Assembly (NCBI GenBank): GCA_016199405.1
Contig: JACQGS010000266.1
Location: 1 to 7,918 of the forward strand
Length of the DNA stretch: 7,918 bases
From: Chloroflexota bacterium
GTDB lineage: Bacteria > Chloroflexota > Anaerolineae > UBA4142
Direction: 5' to 3'
Part shown: in pieces, positions 1-5,287 of the stretch
How positions within the stretch are numbered: the stretch's first letter is position 1
How the letters are laid out: each line of letters opens with the position of its first letter
Notes under the pieces: generated by a model
Seen by the model: the letters and a program-made list of their open reading frames with translations, nothing else
Databases searched by the model: none
What the model was told of the DNA's origin: nothing
Position numbers and translations under genes: made by a program

Positions 1-10
1 CCCGAAAAGC

Positions 11-26
11 GGCGTTAGAGAACGCC
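11..26. repeat. Short hairpin at left edge
   Basis: GGCGTT (11-16) and AACGCC (21-26) form a 6-bp stem around an AGAG loop. No T-tract follows on either strand, so it is not a clear terminator. It may belong to the 3' end of an upstream gene outside the window. Nothing coding is visible between it and the riboswitch. Confidence 0.3.
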
Positions 27-32
27 TGCCCC

Positions 33-61
33 TTCAAAAATGACACCTGACTGGATATCTG
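33..61 (+). promoter_or_regulatory. Weak candidate promoter for the riboswitch transcript
   Basis: TTCAAA (33-38) and TATCTG (56-61) are separated by 17 bp. They would start transcription near position 68, about 15 nt before the aptamer. Both hexamers match the sigma-70 consensus poorly, so the call rests mainly on position. Confidence 0.25.
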
Positions 62-82
62 CAGCCAAACTGAATCAACTCT

Positions 83-215
83 CGCTTCTCCGATAAGGGC
101 AAACGCGTCGAAAGACGCGGACGCAAAGCTACGGGTCTACGGTAAGGGTGTTTCACTGAAAGTGCTTTCAGCATGAAACGCCCCCACTATGACCGCCGAG
201 CCACCGAAGAGAGCG
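83..215 (+). ncRNA. Cyclic-di-GMP-I (GEMM-I) riboswitch aptamer
   Basis: The conserved GEMM-I core is present: AGGGCAAAC (96-104), a P2 helix CGCGTC/GACGCG (104-109/114-119) closed by a GAAA tetraloop, GGACGCAAAGC (119-129), and a 3' segment CCGCCGAGCCACCGA that supplies the tetraloop receptor side. P3 is a long hairpin with GGGTGTTTC (146-154) pairing to GAAACGCCC (175-183), capped by CTGAAA/TTTCAG. P1 forms from 83-90 and 209-215 with one bulged T. Aligned by eye to the Vibrio Vc2 aptamer, the ligand-contacting G20, A47 and C92 fall at G98, A125 and C204. G at position 20 is the state associated with c-di-GMP; the A20 variants respond to cGAMP. An intrinsic terminator and a TasA-like gene follow directly, so the RNA very probably couples second-messenger level to that gene. 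Confidence 0.93.
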
Positions 216-224
216 CCCAGCAAA

Positions 225-298
225 CGGGTCTCTACCTGTTTCTGCCGGCTGCTCCGGAGAAACAGGTTTTTTGTTTGGCGTGCGCCAAAGGAGACCCG
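225..298 (+). promoter_or_regulatory. Helix able to mask the Shine-Dalgarno of the TasA-like gene
   Basis: CGGGTCTC (225-232) is perfectly complementary to GAGACCCG (291-298). Its GAG is part of the AAAGGAG ribosome binding site (287-293). The two arms flank the terminator hairpin and a second small hairpin, TTTGGC-GTGC-GCCAAA (274-289), which takes up the AAA of the same site. If all pairs form, read-through transcripts would also be translationally closed. The 8-mer ACGGGTCT also occurs inside the aptamer at 131-138, so the anti-SD sequence is duplicated. The pairing is seen; the function is inferred. Confidence 0.55.
234..272 (+). terminator. Intrinsic terminator of the riboswitch expression platform
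   Basis: CCTGTTTCT (235-243) pairs fully with AGAAACAGG (258-266). An inner CCGG/CCGG helix follows after one unpaired G, around a 5-nt loop. Six T residues come immediately after (267-272). It lies between the aptamer and the start codon, which is the usual arrangement for transcriptional control. Confidence 0.9.
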
Positions 299-300
299 CT

Positions 301-849
301 ATGTATTCCAGAGCCCTTTTACTTTTCGCGCTTTTGCTCGTCGCAATCGCTGCCGTGACGTTGGCTCTTTTTCCGACGCCGACCGCGCGCGCACAGCCGA
401 TCGTCGCGGTCAAAGCCACCGGCATTCGCTGGCTGACGATCGATCGCGCCGGCAATTTGCTGGCGAATCTCAGTAACCTCGCGCCGGGCGATTCGTTCAT
501 TGGCAAGTGGACGGTGACGAACGAAAATAATTTCGACGTGCGCTATGCGTTTGCAACCGACTCGACCAATGCAGACGGCAAAAATCTCGCCGCGCAAATT
601 CAAATCGAGGTGCGGCTGTACGGCAATGGCTGTGACGCGTTCGACGGGGCGTTGCTTTATCGCGGCGCGCTCGCCTCCGCGAATTTTGGCGATGCGAACG
701 ATGGCGGGCAACTCGGCGATCGGGTTCTGCGCGCGCAGAGTAATGAGATGCTGTGCCTCCGCGCGACGCTGCCACTCGATACGCCCAACGCGTTTCAAGG
801 CGCGACGACCACTGCGACGTTCATCGTGAGCGCGGAGGCAATCGAATGA
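301..849 (+). CDS. Secreted TasA/camelysin-type biofilm fibre protein
   Basis: This 182-residue protein starts with a hydrophobic signal peptide (residues 4-25) and a probable cleavage after TARA (residue 31). The mature part matches the TasA/CalY/camelysin family. LSNLAPGDSFIGKWTVTN (57-74) is the conserved LxPGD strand pair. Residues 163-180 carry the C-terminal NxFQGxxxxxxxF signature seen in TasA and camelysin. Known members form extracellular fibres or surface layers and are processed by SipW. It is shorter than B. subtilis TasA (about 260 residues) and has two cysteines (111, 152) that could form a disulfide. The ATG at 301 is chosen because AAAGGAG lies 7 nt upstream; an earlier in-frame TTG would sit in the terminator T-tract. 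The gene lies under a c-di-GMP-I riboswitch. A SipW-like peptidase is encoded 6 kb away. Whether it assembles into fibres cannot be seen here. Confidence 0.78.
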   Translation: MYSRALLLFALLLVAIAAVTLALFPTPTARAQPIVAVKATGIRWLTIDRAGNLLANLSNLAPGDSFIGKWTVTNENNFDVRYAFATDSTNADGKNLAAQIQIEVRLYGNGCDAFDGALLYRGALASANFGDANDGGQLGDRVLRAQSNEMLCLRATLPLDTPNAFQGATTTATFIVSAEAIE

Positions 850-856
850 AATGGCG

Positions 857-900
857 ATAAAAAAAAGACCTGACCGGTTTTTAGAAACCGGTCAGGTCTT
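857..900 (-). terminator. Strong terminator shared by convergent units
   Basis: AAGACCTGACCGGTTT (865-880) and its exact complement (885-900) make a 16-bp perfect stem with a TTAG loop. On the minus strand it is followed by eight T residues and TATC, making a textbook terminator for the cluster ending at the PHP gene. On the + strand the hairpin ends in TT with little T-tract, so it would terminate the TasA-like transcript less efficiently. It begins 16 nt after that gene's stop codon. Confidence 0.88.
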
Positions 901-905
901 GATAA

Positions 906-1002
906 GGGCGAGGCATTTGCTGTATCAAGATTCTTTGTGAACTTGATTGGCTTATGCCAAACGAAATTTCGAAAAGCACAAGAGCGGGCAAATGCCTCGC
1001 CC
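906..1002. repeat. Inverted-repeat element, MITE-like, at the 3' end of the PHP gene
   Basis: GGGCGAGGCATTTGC (906-920) recurs inverted at 988-1002, enclosing 67 bp with smaller internal palindromes: TTGGC/GCCAA at 948-960, ATCAAG/CTTGAT at 924-947 and CGAAATTTCG at 962-971. There is no open reading frame inside. The outer end continues as CCCTACG into the PHP gene, and the TAG stop codon of that gene lies in this continuation. GGGCGAGGC-type dispersed repeats are familiar in Chloroflexota genomes. A small non-autonomous element is likely but not proven. Confidence 0.6.
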
Positions 1003-1851
1003 CTACGATTTCACCGATGCCGCCTTCTCTCTCAACTGCTCCACCACCTCCGGCGGCACGAACACCTGCCCCAGTCCGCCCATATGCCCCATTTTGTTCA
1101 AGCCGTGAAAATCGGATCCGCCGGTCGCGATCAAACCATGCTGCTTGGCAAGTTGCAAATGTTTGTTCCGTAATTCCTCAGCGTACATCCCATAGTACAC
1201 TTCCAGCCCCAACATCCCGGCTTGCGTCAACGGCGAGACCCAATTCGTCACCTCGCGCGGGTGCGCGAGCACCGGCACGCCGCCGGCTTTGAGAATCAGC
1301 GTGACTGCATCTTCGGGCGTAATTTTGAATCGCTCGACGTACGCCGGTGCGTTGCGTCCCAGAAATTTTTCAAACGCCTCGTTCAAGTTCGCGATATGCC
1401 CGGCTTCCAGCAATGCTTGCGCGACGTGTGGTCGTCCAATCGATCCATCACCGGCGATTTCTTGCACGCGCGCAAACGAAATCGGCGCGCCGAGTTGCGT
1501 CAGCTTCTCCACCATCTTTTCCGCGCGACCGACGCGACCGTCGCGGAATTTTTCCAGCATCGCCAAGAAATGCGCGTCATGCCAATCCACAAAATAGCCC
1601 AGCACATGCACTTCGGCAGATTCGACGTCCGCGGAAAGTTCAACGCCCGGAATGACTTGAAGCCGCGTGCCGCGCGCGGCATCTTGCGCCGCCGCGATGC
1701 CGGCAATCGAATCGTGATCCGTCAGCGCAATCACGTCGAGGTCGCGTTCGAGCGCGAGCCGCACCAATTCGCGCGGCGCGTGCTCGCCGTCGGACGCGGT
1801 GGAATGCGTGTGCAAATCCACACGTCGAGTTGCGTAATTTGTTTGGGTCAT
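1003..1851 (-). CDS. PHP-domain phosphoesterase, RnaM/TrpH (YciV) type
   Basis: This 282-residue protein shows the complete set of PHP metal ligands: HTH at 14-16 with Asp21, TDHDS (Asp45, His46), PGVELS (Glu71), His82, RPH (His142), LAHP (His197) and GSDFHG (Asp247, His249). Length and motif order fit the YciV/RnaM group. These enzymes hydrolyse 3',5'-nucleoside bisphosphates, such as pAp, and trim short RNA 5' ends; they are expected to be cytoplasmic. The start lacks a clear Shine-Dalgarno but DLHTHS begins at residue 12, as is usual. It follows spoVS by 37 nt in the same direction, so the two are probably co-transcribed. The palindrome GCGCGACGTCGCGC (1864-1877) lies in that gap. RNase Y upstream suggests a shared RNA-turnover role, by inference. 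The exact substrate cannot be fixed from sequence. Confidence 0.92.
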   Translation of the reverse strand: MTQTNYATRRVDLHTHSTASDGEHAPRELVRLALERDLDVIALTDHDSIAGIAAAQDAARGTRLQVIPGVELSADVESAEVHVLGYFVDWHDAHFLAMLEKFRDGRVGRAEKMVEKLTQLGAPISFARVQEIAGDGSIGRPHVAQALLEAGHIANLNEAFEKFLGRNAPAYVERFKITPEDAVTLILKAGGVPVLAHPREVTNWVSPLTQAGMLGLEVYYGMYAEELRNKHLQLAKQHGLIATGGSDFHGLNKMGHMGGLGQVFVPPEVVEQLREKAASVKS

Positions 1852-1863
1852 GAGAAATTATCT

Positions 1864-1877
1864 GCGCGACGTCGCGC
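1864..1877. repeat. 14-bp perfect palindrome between spoVS and the PHP gene
   Basis: GCGCGACGTCGCGC reads identically on both strands. It lies in the 37-nt gap, 12 nt before the PHP start codon. It could form a small hairpin that affects ribosome access, or it may be a chance product of a CG-rich dinucleotide bias. No T-tract follows. Confidence 0.4.
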
Positions 1878-1888
1878 GCGGTTATGGT

Positions 1889-2218
1889 TTACGCCGGTGG
1901 CGCGGGTTCTTCGGCGGGCGGCGGCATTTCTGGTGGGACCGGCGGAGTGAAAGTGCCGCGCACCTCCACGTTAAATCGAATCGCCGTCCGTTCTTCGCCG
2001 CTCACGTCCACATCGACGAACACCGGCACGCACCAGATATCCAAGCCGTCGTTTTGCAAATAGCCGCGCGCAATCGCGATCGCTTTGATCGCCTGATTGA
2101 CCGCGCCCGCGCCGATGGCTTGAACTTGGGCGTCGTGGTGTTCGCGCATAACGCCGGCAATCGCGCCCGCGACTGCGCTGGAGCGTGACTTGGCCGAGAC
2201 CTTGATGAGTTCTACCAT
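1889..2218 (-). CDS. spoVS: Stage V sporulation protein S (SpoVS) family protein
   Basis: Residues 1-87 match the very conserved SpoVS fold (Alba-like): MVELIKVSAKSRSSAVAGAI at the start, then QAIGAGAVNQAIKAIAIAR and GEERTAIRFNVEV. In Bacillus, SpoVS affects septation and spore coat formation, but homologues are common in non-sporulating phyla, where the role is unknown and nucleic-acid binding is suspected. The ATG at 2218 is chosen because AAAGGAG lies 7 nt upstream and the family starts MVE-LIKVS; a longer frame to 2281 adds an unrelated arginine-rich leader. The family is usually about 86 residues. This copy has a 22-residue tail (88-109) rich in proline, with glutamate and alanine. It lies downstream of rny and 37 nt before the PHP gene. 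Confidence 0.96.
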   Translation of the reverse strand: MVELIKVSAKSRSSAVAGAIAGVMREHHDAQVQAIGAGAVNQAIKAIAIARGYLQNDGLDIWCVPVFVDVDVSGEERTAIRFNVEVRGTFTPPVPPEMPPPAEEPAPPA

Positions 2219-2304
2219 AGGTCGGCTCCTTTGCGCCGCCACGCGTCTTGCTGATACGCGTATTGGCACTCGCGCGCACACGCGGCATCCGCGCGCCCGC
2301 GCCT

Positions 2305-2335
2305 TCTCTACCCCGATCCGTCACAACGAGGTCAA
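2305..2335 (-). promoter_or_regulatory. Weak candidate promoter for spoVS
   Basis: On the minus strand TTGACC (2335-2330) is a fair -35 box. The best -10 choices, GGTAGA at 17 bp or TAGAGA at 19 bp, are poor. The long hairpin upstream makes a separate spoVS promoter plausible, but this one is only suggestive. Confidence 0.22.
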
Positions 2336-2345
2336 GTCATGAAAA

Positions 2346-2488
2346 GTGTCGAGTGACAAGGAAAGTGACAAGTGGCAAGGGACAGGTGACAAGGGAAGTC
2401 GCAAGGCGATCCTTCCGGCTTTTTCCTTCCCGTGTCACACGTCACCTGTCACTTTTTCCATTTCCTCGTCACTCGTCACGTGTCACTT
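2346..2488. repeat. GTGAC-type repeat tract forming a long imperfect hairpin after rny
   Basis: The left arm carries GTGACAAG-like units (GAGTGACAAG, AAGTGACAAG, GGTGACAAG). The right arm (2431-2488) carries their complements, including CGTCACTCGTCACGTGTCAC. The best paired segments are GACAGGTGAC (2381-2390) with GTCACCTGTC (2441-2450), CGAGTGAC (2350-2357) with GTCACTCG (2468-2475), and GGGAAG (2393-2398) with CTTCCC (2426-2431). AAGG-CGAT-CCTT makes a small internal hairpin. The tract starts at the rny stop codon and fills most of the 269-bp rny-spoVS gap. No open reading frame is present. It could protect or terminate the rny transcript. Confidence 0.65.
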
Positions 2489-4017
2489 TATTTTGCAAAT
2501 TCTACCGCACGCGTCTCCCGGATGACCGTGACTTTGATTTGGCCCGGGTATTCCAAATTGTCTTCCACTTTTTTCGCGATCTGTTTGGACAGATTGATCG
2601 CGCCGAGATCGTCAATATGATCCGGTTTGACGATGATACGTATTTCGCGCCCGGCTTGGATGGCATACGATTGTTGCACGCCGACAAACGCATTCGCCAT
2701 CTCCTCCAGCGCTTGAACGCGTTTCAAATATTGCTCCAACGATTCGCGCCGCGCCCCGGGCCGCGCGCCGCTGATCGCGTCCGCCGCAATCACGAGAATC
2801 GCTTCCAGCGATTTGGCTTCTTCTTCGCTGTGATGCGCCGCGATGATATTGCACACCGGCTCCGGCACGCCGTATTTGCGCGCAATATCCGCGCCGATCT
2901 GCGCGTGCGCGCCGCCGGTTTCGTGCGTGACGGCTTTGCCGAGATCGTGCAAGAGCGCGCCGGCTTTGGCGAGTTGCACGTCCGCTTTGAGTTCGGACGC
3001 CATCATTCCGGCAATGTGCGTCGTTTCGACCACATGATTCAATACGTGTTGGCCGTACGACGTGCGGTATTTCAATTGCCCTAATAGCTTGACGATTTCC
3101 GCATGCAAACCGGTGACGCCGGTTTCTAGCACCGCTTGCTCGCCGGCTTCCTCGACTGCCGCGTTGACTTCCTCTTCCGCTTTTTTTACCACGCTTTCAA
3201 TCCGCCCCGGATGAATGCGTCCGTCGCTGATCAATTTCAACAGCGCGATGCGCGCGACTTCGCGCCGCACCGGATTATGCGACGAAATCAAAACCGCTTC
3301 CGGCGTTTCGTCCACGACCAGATCGACGCCGGTCGCCATTTCAATCGCCTTGATGTTGCGCCCCTGCTTGCCGATGATGCGTCCCTTCATTTCATCATTC
3401 GGCAACGGCACGAGCGATACCGTCGTCTCGGCGACTTGATCCGAGGCGACGCGTTCGATCGCGGTCGTGATAATTTCGCGCGCGCGCCGCTCGCCGTCTT
3501 CGCGCGCGTGCTGTTCGATTTCGCGAATGAGGCGCGCGGCGTCTTGGCGTGTGTCTTTTTCGACTTGTTGCAATAAAATCGCTTTCGCGTCGTCCGTGCT
3601 CAAGCCCGAAATGCGTTGCAGTTCTTGCAATTGCTGGGCGAGCAATTGGTCGGCTTTGACGCGCTTTTGCTCCAAGTCTTTTTCGACTTGGTCGAGTTTG
3701 CGGTCGCGATTCTCCAGCATCTCTTGCTTGCGATCCACACTTTCGCGGCGATGGCGCAGCCGTTCGTCTTCGCGCTGGAGATCCGCGCGTTTGCGCTTGT
3801 TTTCGTTTTCGGCTTCTTCGCGCAGTTTCAGCCCTTCATCTTTGGCTTTGAGAATCAAGTCTTTCGCGCGCGCCTCGCCATCGGACAGTTGTTTGTGCAG
3901 TTCCGCCTGCCGCGCGACAATCTGCGCGCTCGTCAAACTGCGTTGCAAAACGATTCCGATGCCCAGCCCGACCAAACCCAAAACCAATCCGATCCCAATC
4001 GTCAACAGCAATTCCAT
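2488..4017 (-). CDS. rny: Ribonuclease Y
   Basis: This 509-residue endoribonuclease has the full RNase Y architecture. An N-terminal membrane helix (about 3-24) is followed by a long charged coiled coil (about 28-185). The KH domain carries GRIIGKQGRNIK (212-223). The HD domain has His334, HDLGK (357-361), AAHH (393-396) and Asp413. The family signature GARPGARRES is at 417-426, and a typical C-terminal region follows. RNase Y is membrane-anchored and starts decay of many mRNAs in bacteria that lack RNase E; the HD metal centre cuts the RNA. The start is supported by GGGGGAGG 9 nt upstream. Length is normal (about 510-520). recX ends 37 nt upstream, so recX and rny are probably one transcript. 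In Bacillus, rny is followed by ymdB and then spoVS; here ymdB is absent. Confidence 0.98.
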   Translation of the reverse strand: MELLLTIGIGLVLGLVGLGIGIVLQRSLTSAQIVARQAELHKQLSDGEARAKDLILKAKDEGLKLREEAENENKRKRADLQREDERLRHRRESVDRKQEMLENRDRKLDQVEKDLEQKRVKADQLLAQQLQELQRISGLSTDDAKAILLQQVEKDTRQDAARLIREIEQHAREDGERRAREIITTAIERVASDQVAETTVSLVPLPNDEMKGRIIGKQGRNIKAIEMATGVDLVVDETPEAVLISSHNPVRREVARIALLKLISDGRIHPGRIESVVKKAEEEVNAAVEEAGEQAVLETGVTGLHAEIVKLLGQLKYRTSYGQHVLNHVVETTHIAGMMASELKADVQLAKAGALLHDLGKAVTHETGGAHAQIGADIARKYGVPEPVCNIIAAHHSEEEAKSLEAILVIAADAISGARPGARRESLEQYLKRVQALEEMANAFVGVQQSYAIQAGREIRIIVKPDHIDDLGAINLSKQIAKKVEDNLEYPGQIKVTVIRETRAVEFAK

Positions 4018-4054
4018 TTCAGCGAACCTCCCCCAACTTTAAAATTAAAACGTA

Positions 4055-4684
4055 TTACTCGCGCGTCTCTTGCCACAGCTTTTCAACTGCCGGCTTGACG
4101 ACATCGTACGGAAAGCCGCGGCGTAAGAGAAATGCGGTCAGTTTTTCGCGAAACTCGCGGCGCTCGAGGGTGCTCCACCGTTGCGCTTTCGCGACGCCGG
4201 CGCGATACGCACTGTCGCTCTCGTCAATCTTGCCGATCGCTTTAGCAATCATCGCGTCCGGCACGCCTTTGCGCTTCAATTCAAAACGCAACGCGCGCCC
4301 GGCGCGCGGGCGAAACTCTTCGCGATTCTCGACCCAATATTTGGCGAACGCGCTGTCGTCGAGCAAGCCCGCGCCGGTCAAACGTTCCAACACGCGATCA
4401 ATCGCCTCTGTGGCGATTTTTTTCTTCACGAGTTGCTGCCGGACTTCATTCGCACTGCGCGGGCGCGGCTCCAAAAAGCGCAGTGCCTTTTCATAGCCGG
4501 TCTCGAACGCTTCTTCCCGTTCGAGCGCGCGGATTTCCTCTTCCGTGATTTCCTGCCCCACGCGCAATTTCGCGGCGAGCAGCGCGGACAACCCGAGCGC
4601 GAACGTATCGTCAACATATAGATTGAAGCGGTTCGCGTGTTTCGCTTGCGGTTCGATAGCCGTGATTTTCAAACCTCGCTCCAT
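4055..4684 (-). CDS. recX: Regulatory protein RecX
   Basis: This 209-residue protein has the all-helical three-repeat layout of RecX. Repeat one is at about 65-120 (ALRFLEPRPRSANEVRQQL, then LTGAGLLDDSAFAKYWVENR). Repeat two is at about 127-150 (RAGRALRFELKRKGV). Repeat three is at about 180-203 (KLTAFLLRRGFPYDVV). RecX binds along RecA filaments and limits strand exchange. MERGLKITAIE is taken as the start because the protein-like sequence begins there; codons further upstream translate a GC-rich repeat and a terminator. The SD is modest (TAGGAA close to the ATG), with GGAGAGGGGG a little farther away. A 14-bp inverted repeat lies immediately upstream and an intrinsic terminator lies beyond it. 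recX therefore seems to depend on read-through from the recA side, which would keep RecX low relative to RecA, as reported for the E. coli recA-recX terminator. Confidence 0.95.
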   Translation of the reverse strand: MERGLKITAIEPQAKHANRFNLYVDDTFALGLSALLAAKLRVGQEITEEEIRALEREEAFETGYEKALRFLEPRPRSANEVRQQLVKKKIATEAIDRVLERLTGAGLLDDSAFAKYWVENREEFRPRAGRALRFELKRKGVPDAMIAKAIGKIDESDSAYRAGVAKAQRWSTLERREFREKLTAFLLRRGFPYDVVKPAVEKLWQETRE

Positions 4685-4694
4685 TTTTCCTATG

Positions 4695-4741
4695 CCCCCT
4701 CTCCTCTCTCCCGTTCTCCGGTCCAGCGAGAGGAGAGGGGG
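4695..4741. repeat. 14-bp inverted repeat just upstream of recX
   Basis: CCCCCTCTCCTCTC (4695-4708) pairs perfectly with GAGAGGAGAGGGGG (4728-4741) around a 19-nt loop. The right flank TTGGGGGTGAGG belongs to a very common dispersed bacterial intergenic repeat type. In the recX transcript this hairpin ends about 10 nt before the start codon, and its purine-rich arm contains SD-like sequence. It may be a REP-like insertion that also shapes recX translation. Confidence 0.7.
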
Positions 4742-4754
4742 TTGGGGGTGAGGT

Positions 4755-4790
4755 AAAAAAATCGCCGCGATCATTTCTGACCACAGCGAC
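4755..4790 (-). terminator. Strong intrinsic terminator upstream of recX
   Basis: On the minus strand TCGCTGTGGTCA (4789-4778) folds onto TGATCGCGGCGA (4773-4762) with a GAAA tetraloop, giving 12 continuous pairs including three G-U wobbles. Seven T residues follow directly. It is oriented to stop transcripts arriving from the recA side. No promoter is evident between it and recX. Confidence 0.85.
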
Positions 4791-4895
4791 TGATCATCCC
4801 CCGCGCGCAAGCCCGCGCGTGATAAAAGGCGGCAGTGAGATTTACAGTGCGACCCCGGGCGTTCGATGCACCTCGCCCCAAGCAAAAGAATGGAG

Positions 4896-4982
4896 TTAAC
4901 GATTCGGCAAGAGAGGCGCCGTTACCATCACGCTAATAGCCCATGCTATTACTAGCAGTCTGACGGAGAGCCATCGCAGCAT
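4896..4982 (-). CDS. Possible 28-residue hydrophobic small peptide
   Basis: A short frame begins MLRWLSVRLL and ends APLLPNR before a TAA stop. The middle (about residues 5-25) is hydrophobic enough to cross a membrane, and arginines lie near both ends. AAGGAG lies upstream of the ATG, but only 2 nt away, which is closer than usual. The frame sits in the recA-recX gap, about 100 nt before the intrinsic terminator. It could be a leader peptide, a small membrane protein or chance. No family is recognised. A second frame starting at an ATG 10 nt further on would give only 13 residues. Confidence 0.28.
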   Translation of the reverse strand: MLRWLSVRLLVIAWAISVMVTAPLLPNR

Positions 4983-5103
4983 AGCTCCTTGTGCGCGTTT
5001 TCAAGAACGCCCACGCGGGGCTAAGCTATATCTCCAACAACCTACTAGATCGTTTTCCAAATCCATTCGCGCAAATTACAGTTTCAAATTTCCGGGTCGT
5101 GCT

Positions 5104-5209
5104 GAAAACCGCCTTCATGGTCGAAGTTGGCGCATACTACGCTGACTCGCGTCAGGCGGTTGGGTTCAAAGAAAACCCACGCAGTTTTTCAAGCGCCAAC
5201 GATCCTTCG
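5104..5209. ncRNA. Candidate structured RNA (three-way junction) between recA and recX
   Basis: GTTGGCGC (5126-5133) pairs perfectly with GCGCCAAC (5193-5200), extended by CGAA/TTCG (5122-5125/5206-5209) across a 5-nt bulge. Inside are two hairpins: CTGAC-TCGC-GTCAG (5142-5155), and GCG plus TGGGTT pairing with AACCCACGC (5156-5182) around a 7-nt loop. AACCGCCT (5107-5114) could instead pair with AGGCGGTT (5154-5161), giving an alternative or pseudoknotted fold. The local composition is less GC-rich than the surrounding genes. No known RNA family is recognised (not tmRNA, RNase P, SRP or 6S by eye). If transcribed from the minus strand, it would precede the terminator at 4755-4790. A 74-codon frame on the + strand (4991-5215) overlaps it but resembles no family I know. 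Confidence 0.35.
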
Positions 5210-5217
5210 CTGTGATC

Positions 5218-5287
5218 AAAATGCCGCCTGCACATATGTTCATGCGGCTAACTAGCACGATGCGCCCGCCAAGGGCGAGCGCATCGT
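5218..5287 (-). terminator. Paired hairpins after recA, possible weak terminator
   Basis: Just past the recA stop on the minus strand, ACGATGCGC and GCGCATCGT (5287-5257) form a 9-bp stem with an inner CGCC/GGCG helix, without a T-tract. A second hairpin follows with GCCGC/GCGGC (5248-5223), an inner ACATATGT palindrome and then ATTTTG. Together they may stop or stabilise the recA message, but neither is a classic intrinsic terminator. Confidence 0.42.

Larger units (their letters stand above)
4791..5221. other. recA-recX intergenic region without a convincing gene
   Basis: The full gap from 4685 to 5296 is about 610 bp, far longer than the gaps after recX. Apart from the small peptide and the structured segment described separately, this stretch contains several short hairpins: AATAGC/GCTATT (4934-4949), GCGTT/AACGC near 4995-5010, and TAACG/CGTTA near 4897-4926. 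Base composition and codon choice differ from the flanking genes. It could be a decayed insertion, a leader RNA or an unrecognised non-coding RNA. Confidence 0.5.

Noticed and set aside
271..300. Longer N-terminus for the TasA-like protein from an upstream TTG
   Set aside because: It would start in the terminator T-tract, adds a charged stretch before the signal peptide, and lacks a ribosome binding site, whereas the ATG at 301 has AAAGGAG at proper spacing.
1222..1950. Long + strand frame opposite the PHP gene
   Set aside because: The PHP gene on the minus strand contains every metal-binding motif; the + frame is an arginine-rich antisense artefact.
2219..2281. N-terminal extension of SpoVS
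   Set aside because: SpoVS begins with MxxLKVS-type sequence and has AAAGGAG 7 nt before the internal ATG; the extension is arginine-rich and unlike the family.
2346..2488. CRISPR array
   Set aside because: The units are short, degenerate and reversed halfway, with no regular spacers and no cas genes.
2248..3084. Long + strand frame opposite rny
   Set aside because: It is a shadow of the rny coding sequence and its product is arginine/phenylalanine-rich with no domain; rny on the minus strand is unmistakable.
4685..4885. N-terminal extension of RecX to a TTG at 4885
   Set aside because: The added codons run through the intrinsic terminator and the inverted repeat and resemble no RecX N-terminus.
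4991..5215. 74-codon + strand frame in the recA-recX gap
   Set aside because: It starts at a GTG without a clear SD, has codon use unlike neighbouring genes, matches no family I recognise and overlaps inverted repeats that fit RNA structure better. It was not called as a gene, although conservation could revive it.
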